This document shows, one piece after another, positions 1 to 8,233 of a stretch of DNA of 64,000 bases. Location of the stretch: contig NZ_JARVRJ010000005.1 in assembly GCF_030209745.1 (NCBI RefSeq), positions 227,347 to 291,346 on the forward strand, given 5' to 3'. Below the pieces are notes generated by a model. The model had not been told where the DNA came from. It was given only the letters and a program-made list of their open reading frames with translations, and ran no database searches. This stretch comes from Arthrobacter sp. fls2-241-R2A-200. GTDB lineage: Bacteria > Actinomycetota > Actinomycetes > Actinomycetales > Micrococcaceae. Every line of letters starts with the position of its first letter. The stretch's first letter is position 1. The position numbers and the translations under genes were made by a program.

Positions 1-214
1 CCTCGTCTGCGCCGTCAGGGTCGATGAGGCTGCCACCGTAGTAGCCACTCATTGAGGAGAATCGGGCGCCCGTGGCCGCCAGCGCTGCCACGTCCCGCGG
101 GCGGGTATCCCAGAGTTCGACCTCGAAACCCAGGTCATGGATCCTTCCCACCCGTTCGATGATGGGCAGATCGTTATAGACCATCTCGGCACACACGGCC
201 AAGCGAAAACTCAT
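1..214 (-). CDS. Sugar-phosphate isomerase/hydroxypyruvate isomerase-like TIM-barrel protein (3' end outside window)
   Basis: Reading leftward from an ATG at 214, 71 codons are visible and the frame is open to the window edge. The N-terminus reads MSFRLAVCAEMVYNDLPIIE, then a GFEVELWD segment, the usual first beta-alpha units of the AP-endonuclease-2/hydroxypyruvate isomerase TIM-barrel superfamily (family knowledge). Its ATG overlaps the stop of the upstream dehydrogenase by 4 bp (ATGA), so the two are translationally coupled and probably act on the same sugar, inositol or keto-acid substrate. The metal-binding residues of this family lie further downstream and cannot be checked, so the exact reaction is open. 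Confidence 0.7.
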   Translation of the reverse strand, partial: MSFRLAVCAEMVYNDLPIIERVGRIHDLGFEVELWDTRPRDVAALAATGARFSSMSGYYGGSLIDPDGADE

Positions 215-1332
215 GCGTTGCCGCCCGCTCGCAGGACGGCAGGCTCGGCCGGGCGCAACTCGGCAATAGAGGCCACATCGATGGGCTGGCCGGTTTCGGC
301 CGAGCGGATGGAGGCCAAGGCCACGGCCAGCGCGTTCCGCGCGTCCGCTCCCCCGGGACCGTGAACGCCCGGGGCTTCGAGGTTGTCCCTGCGTGACCGG
401 ACAGCCTGGACGAAATGGCTGAGTTCGGCCGTGTAGGCGTCGTGGAAAAGGTCGACGTTCAACCGCGTGGTGGCTGAGGTTATGCCGGCAGAGGTATAGC
501 TCTTGGTATTGGTTGCCTGAGATCCGCCAGCCTCGACCATGCCAGCCGATCCAAAAACTTCGCCCCGCACGTCGTAGCCGTACAGCGCGTTGAAGTTGGC
601 TTCTGCCACCGCGATGGCCCCATTGCTGTAGGTGATGGTCACGACCGCGGTATCGAGGAGGCCGCCCGCCTTGGCTTCCGGCGCAACCAGCGCATCTGCG
701 ACCGCGTGGACACGCACTGGAACAGCTCCTGGGTTCAACCAGTTCAGCGTGTCGAAATCGTGGATGAGGGTTTCAAGAAAGATGGTTCCCGGCGCAATCC
801 TTTCCGGATTGGCAATTCCGGACGCGGTGCCAGGGTCGCGGGTCAGGGACCGAAGAAGCTGCGGGGTGCCCACAGCGCCGTCGTCGATAAGTTTGCGTGC
901 GGCCGCGAAATCGGCGCTAAAGCGCCGGTTGAAGCCAAATTGGAGCACAATTCCGGCAGCCTCGGATGTTGCCAGGGCTTCGTCCAGTTCCTCCATGGTG
1001 CGGCCACCAGGCTTCTCACAGAAGACGTGTTTCCCAGCCCTCGCCGCCTCGGCAATCAACGCGGAATGGAACCGAGCCGGCGCGGCGATCAAAATCGCGT
1101 CGACGTGTGGATCGTTAAGCACATCTGCTGCATCCGTGGTGATCTTTGTGATGCCCAGGCGACTCGCGAGGGCTTCGACGGCGGAAAGGGCGGGATCTGC
1201 GATGGCCTCGAGTTGAGCGCCCGGGACGCGTCGCACCAGGGATTCGGCATGAAAATTTCCAATCCACCCGGCACCAATCAGGCCGACCCGGACGGGCAGC
1301 TCTTCAGCGACACGATGCTCTATGTAAGTCAT
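211..1332 (-). CDS. Gfo/Idh/MocA family NAD(P)-dependent oxidoreductase (inositol 2-dehydrogenase-like)
   Basis: 373 aa, a normal family length. An N-terminal Rossmann domain carries GLIGAGWIG near residue 18, and the cofactor-proximal EKPGG motif is near residue 110. The C-terminal alpha/beta domain holds the HDFD segment expected to contribute the catalytic His/Asp of inositol and related sugar dehydrogenases. The start at 1332 has an AGGAG ribosome site 5 nt upstream. It is the first gene of an operon with the downstream TIM-barrel isomerase. The promoter region is shared with a divergent LacI regulator and contains two operator copies, so induction by the substrate sugar or inositol is likely. 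Substrate specificity is inferred only. Confidence 0.85.
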   Translation of the reverse strand: MTYIEHRVAEELPVRVGLIGAGWIGNFHAESLVRRVPGAQLEAIADPALSAVEALASRLGITKITTDAADVLNDPHVDAILIAAPARFHSALIAEAARAGKHVFCEKPGGRTMEELDEALATSEAAGIVLQFGFNRRFSADFAAARKLIDDGAVGTPQLLRSLTRDPGTASGIANPERIAPGTIFLETLIHDFDTLNWLNPGAVPVRVHAVADALVAPEAKAGGLLDTAVVTITYSNGAIAVAEANFNALYGYDVRGEVFGSAGMVEAGGSQATNTKSYTSAGITSATTRLNVDLFHDAYTAELSHFVQAVRSRRDNLEAPGVHGPGGADARNALAVALASIRSAETGQPIDVASIAELRPAEPAVLRAGGNA

Positions 1333-1354
1333 ATCAACTCCTGCTGTTCAATTG

Positions 1355-1417
1355 CTAGATCGTTCTAGATTGCTCCATGCTCACATGTCATCCAGCCTCG
1401 CGTCTAGATCGTTCTAT
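1355..1417. promoter_or_regulatory. Paired LacI-family operators in a divergent promoter
   Basis: Two near-identical 14-mers lie in direct orientation: CTAGATCGTTCTAG at 1355-1368 and CTAGATCGTTCTAT at 1404-1417. Each is an imperfect palindrome centred on CG, the hallmark of LacI/GalR operators. Their 49-bp centre spacing would allow looping or cooperative binding. The first copy lies upstream of the dehydrogenase and the second just upstream of the regulator, so autoregulation and control of the catabolic pair are both likely. Confidence 0.75.
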
Positions 1418-1442
1418 ATAATTGTTTGATGGAGCCGAAAGC

Positions 1443-2444
1443 ATGACCCAAGAACAGCGACGTCCGACCCTCGTTGATGTAGCCCACGCGGCCGGCGTGT
1501 CACGGGCCCTCGTGTCCATTGTCATGCGAGGAGCGCCAGGGGCATCAGAATCCACCCGGCAGAGAGTGCTGGAAGCTGCCGGTGAACTTGGCTACCGGCC
1601 CGATGCCCGGGCGCGGCTGCTCCGCAGCAACCGGACCCGCCTCCTCGGCCTCACATTTTCCACTTCCCAGCCGTTCCACAGTGAAATCGTGGACGCCGTT
1701 TACGCCCAAGCATCCGCGAAGGGATACGACGTCGCCCTGAGCGCCGTCGGGCGTGGGCGTGCCGAAGAGCGTGCTGTCGAGTCACTCCTCGATGCTGGTT
1801 CCGAAGCGCTCATCCTTATCGCATCCACTTTGAACGAGAACGATCTGGGCAGATACGCACATCAAGTGCCGGTGGTCAGCCTTCTACGCAACGACGTGGG
1901 CGACCATGTCGATTCAGTCAGCTGTGACGACGCGGCTGGGATCCGGCTTGCTATTGAACACCTCACGAGCTTGGGTCACCGGCGCATCATCCACGTCGAC
2001 GGCGGTACCGCCGTGTCCGCGGACCAGCGCCGGGCAGCCTTTAGGGCAGAGATGATCGGCCACGGGCTGGAGCCTTTGACCCTTTCCGGAGGTCCCAGTG
2101 AAGAAGACGGGTTGGCGGCCGGCCAACGTCTGCTAGCGCTCAACCCGTCCGCGGTTATAGCCTTCAATGACCGAACAGCCCTTGGCGTCATGGAGAGCCT
2201 CCGTTCGGCTGGAAGGAACGTGCCCACGGATGTCTCAGTGGTTGGCTACGATGACAGCCAATTTGCGCGCCTGAGCTACATACAGCTGACGTCCATCAGC
2301 CAAGATGCGCAGCTGCTTGCCGCCGCCGCCGTTAACCGAGCTGTGGACCGCATCGAGAACAGGCAGCCGCTGGGCCACGACGTGAGCACCCCACACCTGG
2401 TCCGTCGCGCAACGACTGCGGCAGCCCCCGTGAGCCGAGCCTGA
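1443..2444 (+). CDS. LacI family transcriptional regulator
   Basis: 333 aa from the ATG at 1443, which has GGAG 8 nt upstream; a TTG at 1422 in the same frame lies close to the operator and is less likely. The N-terminal helix-turn-helix reads TLVDVAHAAGVSRALVS, followed by a hinge helix region (ELGYRPDARARLLRS). The C-terminal periplasmic-binding-protein-like sensor domain includes AVIAFNDRTALGVM and VVGYDDSQFA, typical of LacI/GalR proteins. It is divergent from a dehydrogenase/isomerase pair and two CG-centred palindromes lie between them, so it is probably the local sugar-responsive repressor. Confidence 0.92.
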   Translation: MTQEQRRPTLVDVAHAAGVSRALVSIVMRGAPGASESTRQRVLEAAGELGYRPDARARLLRSNRTRLLGLTFSTSQPFHSEIVDAVYAQASAKGYDVALSAVGRGRAEERAVESLLDAGSEALILIASTLNENDLGRYAHQVPVVSLLRNDVGDHVDSVSCDDAAGIRLAIEHLTSLGHRRIIHVDGGTAVSADQRRAAFRAEMIGHGLEPLTLSGGPSEEDGLAAGQRLLALNPSAVIAFNDRTALGVMESLRSAGRNVPTDVSVVGYDDSQFARLSYIQLTSISQDAQLLAAAAVNRAVDRIENRQPLGHDVSTPHLVRRATTAAAPVSRA

Positions 2445-2495
2445 GGCTAACACCCGGTACCGCTGGACTACGGAACCGCGGCCCGCTGGCCGCCG

Positions 2496-3758
2496 TCACT
2501 GGCGCGGCTGGCACGATTGTTCGGGACCATAGCGCAGCCACGCTGGCAAAGCGGCCTTGAAAGCGTCCCGCACAGCAGCCGTGTTCGTGACCGTCCAATC
2601 CACGCGGCCTTTGACTTCGACCTCGTTCTTGTCCCACTCGAACCAATTGATCATTTTCAGTCGGGGGAACTTCTGCCGGATTGAAGGATCCAAAAGCTCC
2701 GTCCACCAAGCTTCCTTGATGGCGAGCTCGGCTGCGCCACCGGCCCCGGGCGCAAAGAGAGCAGCCGTTTCGGGGATCGCGACCGGCTTGCCATGTTGGT
2801 CACCGTAGACGCCGTAGAAGTCCGGAAGCAGACTGTCATCACCGTTCGTACCTACATAGTTGCCGCTGAGCTGATCGGCGAACTTATTGGGCTCAGGGAG
2901 CTCGTTCTCACCCCACGGATATTTGTTCCCCCAGTGGTACAGGGACATGCCAACCCAGTCCACGGCCTCGTCGCCCGGGTAGTAAGGGGCATAGGCGTCA
3001 TCACTCATGGTCAACACGCCGTCCTTGTTCGTGTCCAAAGCGGCGAATTCGGGCGTGCCGGGTTTGGCTTCGTACTTTCCCCCGGCGAAGGGATACCCTC
3101 CCCCGTAGTTTGGTGCCCACATCATGGCCGAACCGGGGGCCAAGGTGTGCACAGCCTTCGCCAAAGTCTGAAAGGCGGCCACGTACTTCTGAGGCTGCTG
3201 CGACCACGCATACCAGGAACCGTTCATTTCGTGCGCGAAACGCACGATCACGGGGACGCCGTCGTCATTGAACATGGCGAGGTCTTTCGCAAAGGCCGTG
3301 GCCGTCTGGTCTGTCACAGTGGCCAGGCCACCGTCCGGTTCCAGGGTCAGAAGCATCATGTGGCCATCGGCGCGGATCTGGTCAACTGCCCGTCGAAGAT
3401 CGTCTTCATCTTTGGCGGTCAGTGGAAAGCCCGTAAAGGAAACGTTGACGGCCGGCTTGTGGCCCAGGTCCTTCGCGAACGTGGACAACGACTTGGTGTG
3501 CCAATCCAGATTCACGCCGAAGAGCGTCCCGTCAGCCGGAACTAGTTGATCACGAGTCATTACCTGGCAAGGCGCCAAAGATGCTGCCGACTGGCTTTGC
3601 TTCTCCTTCTCGGCGAGTCCGTTGGCAAAGTTCACCCCGGCGATGCCAAGCAACGCCAAGCCAATCACCACGGGCAGGGCAAAGGCCCTCCACAACTCGG
3701 CCCGGTTTTGCTTCGGGGATTCACGGCTCTCTTCGGGCAGTTCCCCCACTACAGACAC
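2496..3758 (-). CDS. Membrane-anchored GH26-like glycoside hydrolase
   Basis: About 420 aa. The start is TTG 3761 or the adjacent GTG 3758, both after AAAGGG. A short cytoplasmic N-terminus is followed by one hydrophobic segment (about residues 27-47), then an extracellular TIM-barrel-like domain. VRFAHEMNGSWYAW holds the probable acid/base Glu in the GH26 HE motif, and VAIPETAAL the candidate nucleophile Glu (family knowledge: beta-mannanase and related beta-glycanases). An insert, DTNKDGVLTMSDD, resembles an EF-hand calcium loop. It is divergent from a GT51 peptidoglycan glycosyltransferase 109 bp away, which suggests a role in cell-envelope or surface polysaccharide processing. The substrate is not determinable. 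Confidence 0.75.
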   Translation of the reverse strand: MSVVGELPEESRESPKQNRAELWRAFALPVVIGLALLGIAGVNFANGLAEKEKQSQSAASLAPCQVMTRDQLVPADGTLFGVNLDWHTKSLSTFAKDLGHKPAVNVSFTGFPLTAKDEDDLRRAVDQIRADGHMMLLTLEPDGGLATVTDQTATAFAKDLAMFNDDGVPVIVRFAHEMNGSWYAWSQQPQKYVAAFQTLAKAVHTLAPGSAMMWAPNYGGGYPFAGGKYEAKPGTPEFAALDTNKDGVLTMSDDAYAPYYPGDEAVDWVGMSLYHWGNKYPWGENELPEPNKFADQLSGNYVGTNGDDSLLPDFYGVYGDQHGKPVAIPETAALFAPGAGGAAELAIKEAWWTELLDPSIRQKFPRLKMINWFEWDKNEVEVKGRVDWTVTNTAAVRDAFKAALPAWLRYGPEQSCQPRQ

Positions 3759-3867
3759 CAAACCCTTTCTGAGCTGCGGCTTTGTCCCATCATACGGAAG
3801 GCCCGGTAGACTCTCATCTCATCCTTCTCCTTCCACGGGGAACGGGCGAACCAGCGAAGGCAGATTG

Positions 3868-4839
3868 ATGGATATCCCCACACCACCGGCTCCGCCGCGG
3901 AGACCACCCGAGCCCCGGACGCCACAGGACGCCGTGCCGCAACGGTTAACGCGTCCTGTTGGGGAACCCCCTCAAGAGCAGGTGCTGCCCGGTTCAGCCG
4001 GGCAACCTGGCCGACGTCCCAAGCGAAAGTGGCGCTTGAAGCTGTTGCTGGTTTTGATCATGCCCCTGGTTCTGGTGCAAGTCGTTGCATTCATGTTCAG
4101 CATGGGCGTGACACCGCCGCGCACTGCATACATGCTCGAGGCTGGTGAGCCGAACGTTTATCAGTTCGTTTCGATCGACCACATGAGCCGCCGCCTGCTG
4201 GCGGCGACCATCGCCCACGAGGACGAGCAGCTCGGCACCCGCAGCGGAGCTTTCGACGTCGGAGACTTCCAGGCCAGGGCCCAGGCATATTTTCAGGGAA
4301 AGCCTGACCCCAGTGGCTCCACCATCCCGCAGCAGCTGGTAAAAAACATCTTCCTGTGGGACGACCAGAGTGCTCTCCGAAAAGGGATTGAGGCTGTTTT
4401 AGCCACCCAATTCAGCTACACGTTGAGTCACCAACGAACCCTGGAACTCTATCTGAACTATGCCCAATTCGGGCCCCACCTGTATGGCGTGTGCGCCGCC
4501 AGCTGGTATTACTTTGGGGCACCGCCTTGGAGTTTGACGGACTACCAGTCGGCGCAGCTGATGGGTGTCCTGCCGCTGCCGGACCTGGTCCGGCGGGATC
4601 CGAATGGAGGGATCTACCTCGGGTCCGGCGTCCATCCTGCAGTATGGAACCTCGTGAATGGGGCTGCCAATGTTTGGGTTCCCAAGCAGCTGGTCGGCCT
4701 GGGTGGGTGGCAGGCAGCCGTAGCCACCGTAGGAATCAATGACACGGCGGCCGACCATGCCGATCGGCGCGGTGACGGCGATGCATGCTCCACCATGCCG
4801 CAGAGCATCCACGACCGCATTCAGGCCGAAGCCCGCTGA
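3868..4839 (+). CDS. Monofunctional GT51 peptidoglycan transglycosylase (MtgA-like)
   Basis: 323 aa from ATG 3868 (GAAGG 7 nt upstream); in-frame starts further upstream would overlap the divergent gene. A proline-rich cytoplasmic tail (residues 1-55) is followed by a transmembrane helix (about 58-80) and a GT51 domain. The family motifs are HEDEQ with the catalytic Glu, GSTIPQQLVKNIFL, and LELYLNYAQFG. It would polymerise lipid II glycan strands outside the membrane. No transpeptidase domain is present, so it is monofunctional. The His of the usual EDxxFxxHxG motif is replaced (EDEQLGTRSG), a visible deviation. Distinct from class A PBPs by length. Confidence 0.83.
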   Translation: MDIPTPPAPPRRPPEPRTPQDAVPQRLTRPVGEPPQEQVLPGSAGQPGRRPKRKWRLKLLLVLIMPLVLVQVVAFMFSMGVTPPRTAYMLEAGEPNVYQFVSIDHMSRRLLAATIAHEDEQLGTRSGAFDVGDFQARAQAYFQGKPDPSGSTIPQQLVKNIFLWDDQSALRKGIEAVLATQFSYTLSHQRTLELYLNYAQFGPHLYGVCAASWYYFGAPPWSLTDYQSAQLMGVLPLPDLVRRDPNGGIYLGSGVHPAVWNLVNGAANVWVPKQLVGLGGWQAAVATVGINDTAADHADRRGDGDACSTMPQSIHDRIQAEAR

Positions 4840-4922
4840 TTCCAAGCAGCTACCGCGCGCGCAAACCCAGTGCGGGCCGGCGGACTCAGCTGATTCTTGG
4901 AATCGTGCGAGAGAATCGCCGG

Positions 4923-5777
4923 ATGACAGATTCCCAACCGCAGGACACTGCACTCGACTCTGCCCAGTCAGGCCTTCCTGCACGCCACGTTCCTGCACTC
5001 ATTACTCCTGCACGGGGCGGCACACCAGGCCGCTTGGCCGGAGTCAAGGTCCCGGAAATTACGGCTGGGTTCTGGGTGGCGAAGGTTCTCACAACTGGGA
5101 TGGGTGAAACGACGTCGGACTATTTGGTCCATAGCATGAACCCGGCATTAGCATTGGCTCTGGGCGGGGTTGGGCTGGTTGGCTCACTTTTACTGCAGTT
5201 CCTCGTCCGCCGCTACGTCCCCTGGATCTACTGGCTAGCTGTGGTCATGGTCAGTGTTTTCGGAACGATGGCGGCCGATGCGGTGCATGTGGTTTTGGGT
5301 GTCCCTTATGTGCTGTCCGTGGCGTTCTTCGTCGTCGTGCTGTCCGCCGTTTTTGTTCTCTGGTACCGGTCTGAAGGCACCTTGTCGATCCACAGCGTGG
5401 ACACTGTGCGCCGCGAAGCGTTCTATTGGGCAACGGTGCTGTCCACGTTCGCCCTTGGTACCGCCTTCGGGGACATGACCGCGTACAGCCTGAACCTTGG
5501 CTACTTCTCGTCAGGTGTCCTGTTCGCACTGGCGATCGCTGGGGTCGGCGTCGTCTACTGGCGGAGCTGGTTGTCGGCCATTCCCGCCTTCTGGTGTGCC
5601 TATATCCTGACGCGGCCACTCGGGGCGTCCTTCGCTGACTGGACAGCTGTTTCCCCGGAACGTGGCGGCCTGGCCTGGGGAACCGGCCCTGTCAGTATGG
5701 GTTTGCTCGTGTGCATCGCGGCACTGGTCGCTGTCCTCTCAAGAAGGGCCAGGGCTGGATCAACACCCGGCGTCTAA
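4923..5777 (+). CDS. COG4705-type multi-pass membrane protein
   Basis: 284 aa with about eight hydrophobic helices. The sequence has an internal repeat typical of the COG4705 family: VKVPEITAGFWVAKVLTTGMGE near residue 40 is echoed by EAFYWATVLSTFALGTAFGD near residue 165, and the C-terminal AYILTRPLGASFADW is also characteristic. The ATG at 4923 is chosen because earlier in-frame starts would run into the preceding gene. Function of this family is not established; a transport or membrane-sensing role is possible. It follows the GT51 gene by 83 bp on the same strand and may be cotranscribed. Confidence 0.78.
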   Translation: MTDSQPQDTALDSAQSGLPARHVPALITPARGGTPGRLAGVKVPEITAGFWVAKVLTTGMGETTSDYLVHSMNPALALALGGVGLVGSLLLQFLVRRYVPWIYWLAVVMVSVFGTMAADAVHVVLGVPYVLSVAFFVVVLSAVFVLWYRSEGTLSIHSVDTVRREAFYWATVLSTFALGTAFGDMTAYSLNLGYFSSGVLFALAIAGVGVVYWRSWLSAIPAFWCAYILTRPLGASFADWTAVSPERGGLAWGTGPVSMGLLVCIAALVAVLSRRARAGSTPGV

Positions 5778-5876
5778 CTCCGGCTTGTTTCCCATCGACA
5801 GCTTACGCAATGCAGGAATACCGTTAATTCGTCACAACACCACCAGTCAATGATGATGAAGGAAAGGTGTCCCGTC

Positions 5877-6269
5877 ATGGGAAACGCAGAAAATGTTGAA
5901 ATCGTCCGCCGGGGGTTCGAGGCCTTTAACTCCGGGGACATGGCTGCCCTCGGAGAACTGTTTACCGACGACGCGGTGTGGCACGTTGGCGGAAACAATG
6001 TGTTGTCCGGAACGAAGCAGGGCCGGGACGCGATATTTGCGTACTTCGGTGAATTAGGGTCGCGAACCCAAGGCCGCTTCCATGCCGAAGTCCAGGACAT
6101 CGTGGGCGGGGATAGCCACACGGTCTCGATCGTTCGGACCCAGGCTACTAACGGCGACAAGTCCGTGGACGTGCCCACGGTCATCACGTTTGTGCTGCGG
6201 GACGGGAAAGTTACGGAAGGGCATGAGTATTCGGATGACACGGGCAAGTTGGACGACTTCTGGTCGTAG
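5877..6269 (+). CDS. SnoaL/NTF2-like protein
   Basis: 130 aa from ATG 5877, preceded by a strong GAAGGAAAGG ribosome site. The pattern EIVRRGFEAFNSGDMAALGELFTDDAVWHV is the classic N-terminal helix plus first strand of the SnoaL/NTF2 cone fold, with a later GKVTEGHEY strand. Such proteins are small ligand-binding or isomerase/cyclase scaffolds; the substrate cannot be read from the sequence. It lies between a membrane protein and a nitrilase-family hydrolase on the same strand. Confidence 0.82.
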   Translation: MGNAENVEIVRRGFEAFNSGDMAALGELFTDDAVWHVGGNNVLSGTKQGRDAIFAYFGELGSRTQGRFHAEVQDIVGGDSHTVSIVRTQATNGDKSVDVPTVITFVLRDGKVTEGHEYSDDTGKLDDFWS

Positions 6270-6383
6270 GAACCCGCCCACCCCCATCCGTGCATCCATG
6301 ACGTTCCAGGCCCGTCCCGGAGGACGATGAGGCTCACGCTACGTGGGGTTCACGTCGGCGCCGCAAAGGCGCACCCTAGTTCC

Positions 6384-7181
6384 ATGAGAATCGCGTCCGG
6401 ACAATTCAGCGCTGGCAAGGACCCGCAATCCAACCTGACCGCCATCCTGGACATGATGACAATTGCGGCCCGCGGCGGCGCAGACCTGCTGGTGCTTCCC
6501 GAGTCCAGCCTCTACGCCAGCAATGAGCCCCCTGCCGTCCTCGCCAAAGTGGCCGAACCGCTGGACGGCCCGTTCATTGGCAGTATCGCAGCCGCGGCCT
6601 TGGACCTCCACCTGCCTGTGGTGGTGGGACTTGCGGAGTCGAACCCGGACGGGCTCCCCTACAACACCCTTGTGGCCCTCGACGCGTCGGGTGCCGTCAC
6701 CGCCGTGTACCGGAAGGTCCACTTATACGACGCTTTCGGTTACCAGGAGAGCTCCGGCACCGAGCCCGGCACCGTCACGCAGCCGCAGCTGTTGACCATG
6801 GGCGGTCTGTCTTTGGGCATGATGACCTGCTACGACTTGCGATTTCCGGAGAGCGCACGCCACTTGATCGACGCCGGTGCTAACGTTCTGCTGCTTCCGG
6901 CCATGTGGATTGTTGGTCCGGGAAAGGAAGACCATTGGACAACGTTGGTCCGCGCCCGTGCCATCGAGAACACGTCCTACGTGGTCACCGCCAACCAGTC
7001 CGGGCCCCTCGCTACAGGCCACACCATGGTGGTGGACCCGTTCGGAGTCGTCATAGCCAACGCTGGAGAGGCCCCCGGCATGATTTTTTCCGAACTCTCA
7101 TTGCACCGGATCGAAGAAGTCCGGGCGAAGGTACCGTCGCTGGCTAACCGCCGCTTCGCCGTCGTGCCGTTGAAGGGTTAG
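6384..7181 (+). CDS. Carbon-nitrogen hydrolase (nitrilase superfamily amidase)
   Basis: 265 aa from the ATG at 6384, which gives the family-typical MRIASGQ N-terminus. An upstream ATG at 6327 has GGAGGA only 2 nt away and would add 19 residues. The catalytic triad is visible: Glu in LLVLPESSLY, Lys in YRKVHLYD and Cys in MMTCYDLRFPE. LALVRARAIEN-like text (LVRARAIENTSYVV) also fits. It should hydrolyse a linear amide or omega-amide in the cytoplasm, close to NIT2/ramA-type amidases. A PuuD-like hydrolase follows 100 bp downstream, suggesting amide nitrogen salvage. Confidence 0.9.
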   Translation: MRIASGQFSAGKDPQSNLTAILDMMTIAARGGADLLVLPESSLYASNEPPAVLAKVAEPLDGPFIGSIAAAALDLHLPVVVGLAESNPDGLPYNTLVALDASGAVTAVYRKVHLYDAFGYQESSGTEPGTVTQPQLLTMGGLSLGMMTCYDLRFPESARHLIDAGANVLLLPAMWIVGPGKEDHWTTLVRARAIENTSYVVTANQSGPLATGHTMVVDPFGVVIANAGEAPGMIFSELSLHRIEEVRAKVPSLANRRFAVVPLKG

Positions 7182-7288
7182 CGGCACGCCACGAGTGTGA
7201 TCGTACTGACATGCGAAATTGACCTGGACGAAACATTGCGTGGCTCGCGGAGCCTTAGAATTATTGCGAAATGCCCAGGAAGGAACCC

Positions 7289-8110
7289 GTGGAAACCACC
7301 GACGCAGCCATGCAACCCGTGATTGGCCTGACTACTTACCTCGAACAGGCCGCAACGGACGGTTGTGGCACCGTAAATGCAGCTTTCCTCCCTGAAACCT
7401 ACCTCACCCCCATCACGGAAGCCGGCGGTATTCCCGTCCTCCTGCCACCGCAACCGGTGGTTCCGGGAGTGATTGAGCTTCTCGTGAGTCGGCTGGACGG
7501 CTTGGTGGTCCCCGGTGGATGGGATGTGGATCCTTCCCTCTACGGCCAAGAACCTCACGAGCAGACCGATCGGCCTCATCCCGAAAGGGATGCCTGGGAG
7601 AGGGCGCTGATCGACGAAGCGATCCGCCAAGACCTTCCCTTGTTGTGCATTTGCCGAGGCGAACAACTGCTGAACGTCGCCCGTGGCGGTACCCTCCATC
7701 AGCACCTCCCCGACATTGTCGACGGCGGAAAATACCAGCTGGGCGGCTACAACTTCAACCGAATCCCTGTCCATGTGCGGCCCACGTCGGTTCTGGCCCG
7801 ACTCATCGGCCCGGGCTTGAAAGCTGTTCCGGTGGCCCATCACCAAGCTGTAGCCGAGCTCGGGGACGGACTCGTGGCGACGGCATGGAGTGATGACCAT
7901 GTTGTGGAGGCCATCGAATACCCGGCTAACACCTTCACCGTCGGCGTGCAGTGGCACCCCGAGGAACTTCCCGAGGAATTCGGGCTTTTCCGTGGGTTCA
8001 TCGAAGCCGCACGGGGGAAATACCTCTCCCGGCTGGTTCCGATTGCGGATGGGAACGACCTTTTGGACCCTCGCCTGTCGCTCGCCTCGGAAGACCTGCC
8101 CTCCCTGTAG
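7289..8110 (+). CDS. puuD: Gamma-glutamyl-gamma-aminobutyrate hydrolase family protein (class I GATase)
   Basis: 273 aa from GTG 7289, which has AGGAAGG 5 nt upstream; an ATG at 7271 in the same frame is the alternative. It has the class I glutamine amidotransferase/peptidase C26 fold: LDGLVVPGGWDVDPSLYG, the nucleophile Cys in LLCICRGEQLLNV, and the His-Glu pair in VGVQWHPEE. The family hydrolyses gamma-glutamyl amide bonds, for example in the putrescine pathway. No other Puu enzymes are adjacent, so the symbol is by family only. The coding region is followed by a short degenerate GGCAACTTCGGG repeat at about 8136-8185. Confidence 0.82.
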   Translation: METTDAAMQPVIGLTTYLEQAATDGCGTVNAAFLPETYLTPITEAGGIPVLLPPQPVVPGVIELLVSRLDGLVVPGGWDVDPSLYGQEPHEQTDRPHPERDAWERALIDEAIRQDLPLLCICRGEQLLNVARGGTLHQHLPDIVDGGKYQLGGYNFNRIPVHVRPTSVLARLIGPGLKAVPVAHHQAVAELGDGLVATAWSDDHVVEAIEYPANTFTVGVQWHPEELPEEFGLFRGFIEAARGKYLSRLVPIADGNDLLDPRLSLASEDLPSL

Positions 8111-8233
8111 CAGGCCGCGCTCCAGCCTGTGTTTCGGCAACTTCGGGGCGCGCAACTCCGGTTGGGCAACTTCGGGTTGGGCAACAGCAAATACAAAGCT
8201 CCCGCATAGCTCTCCTGGTTACCATCACCAGTT

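Noticed and set aside
4399..4998. 199-aa minus-strand frame over the GT51 gene
   Set aside because: Overlaps a motif-rich transglycosylase gene and has no family match.
7178..8155. 325-aa open frame on the minus strand
   Set aside because: Fully antisense to the PuuD-like hydrolase, whose catalytic residues are intact; no recognisable motif.
8136..8185. GGCAACTTCGGG-like tandem copies as a regulatory repeat
   Set aside because: Only about three degenerate copies in a short intergenic tail; no evidence of function.
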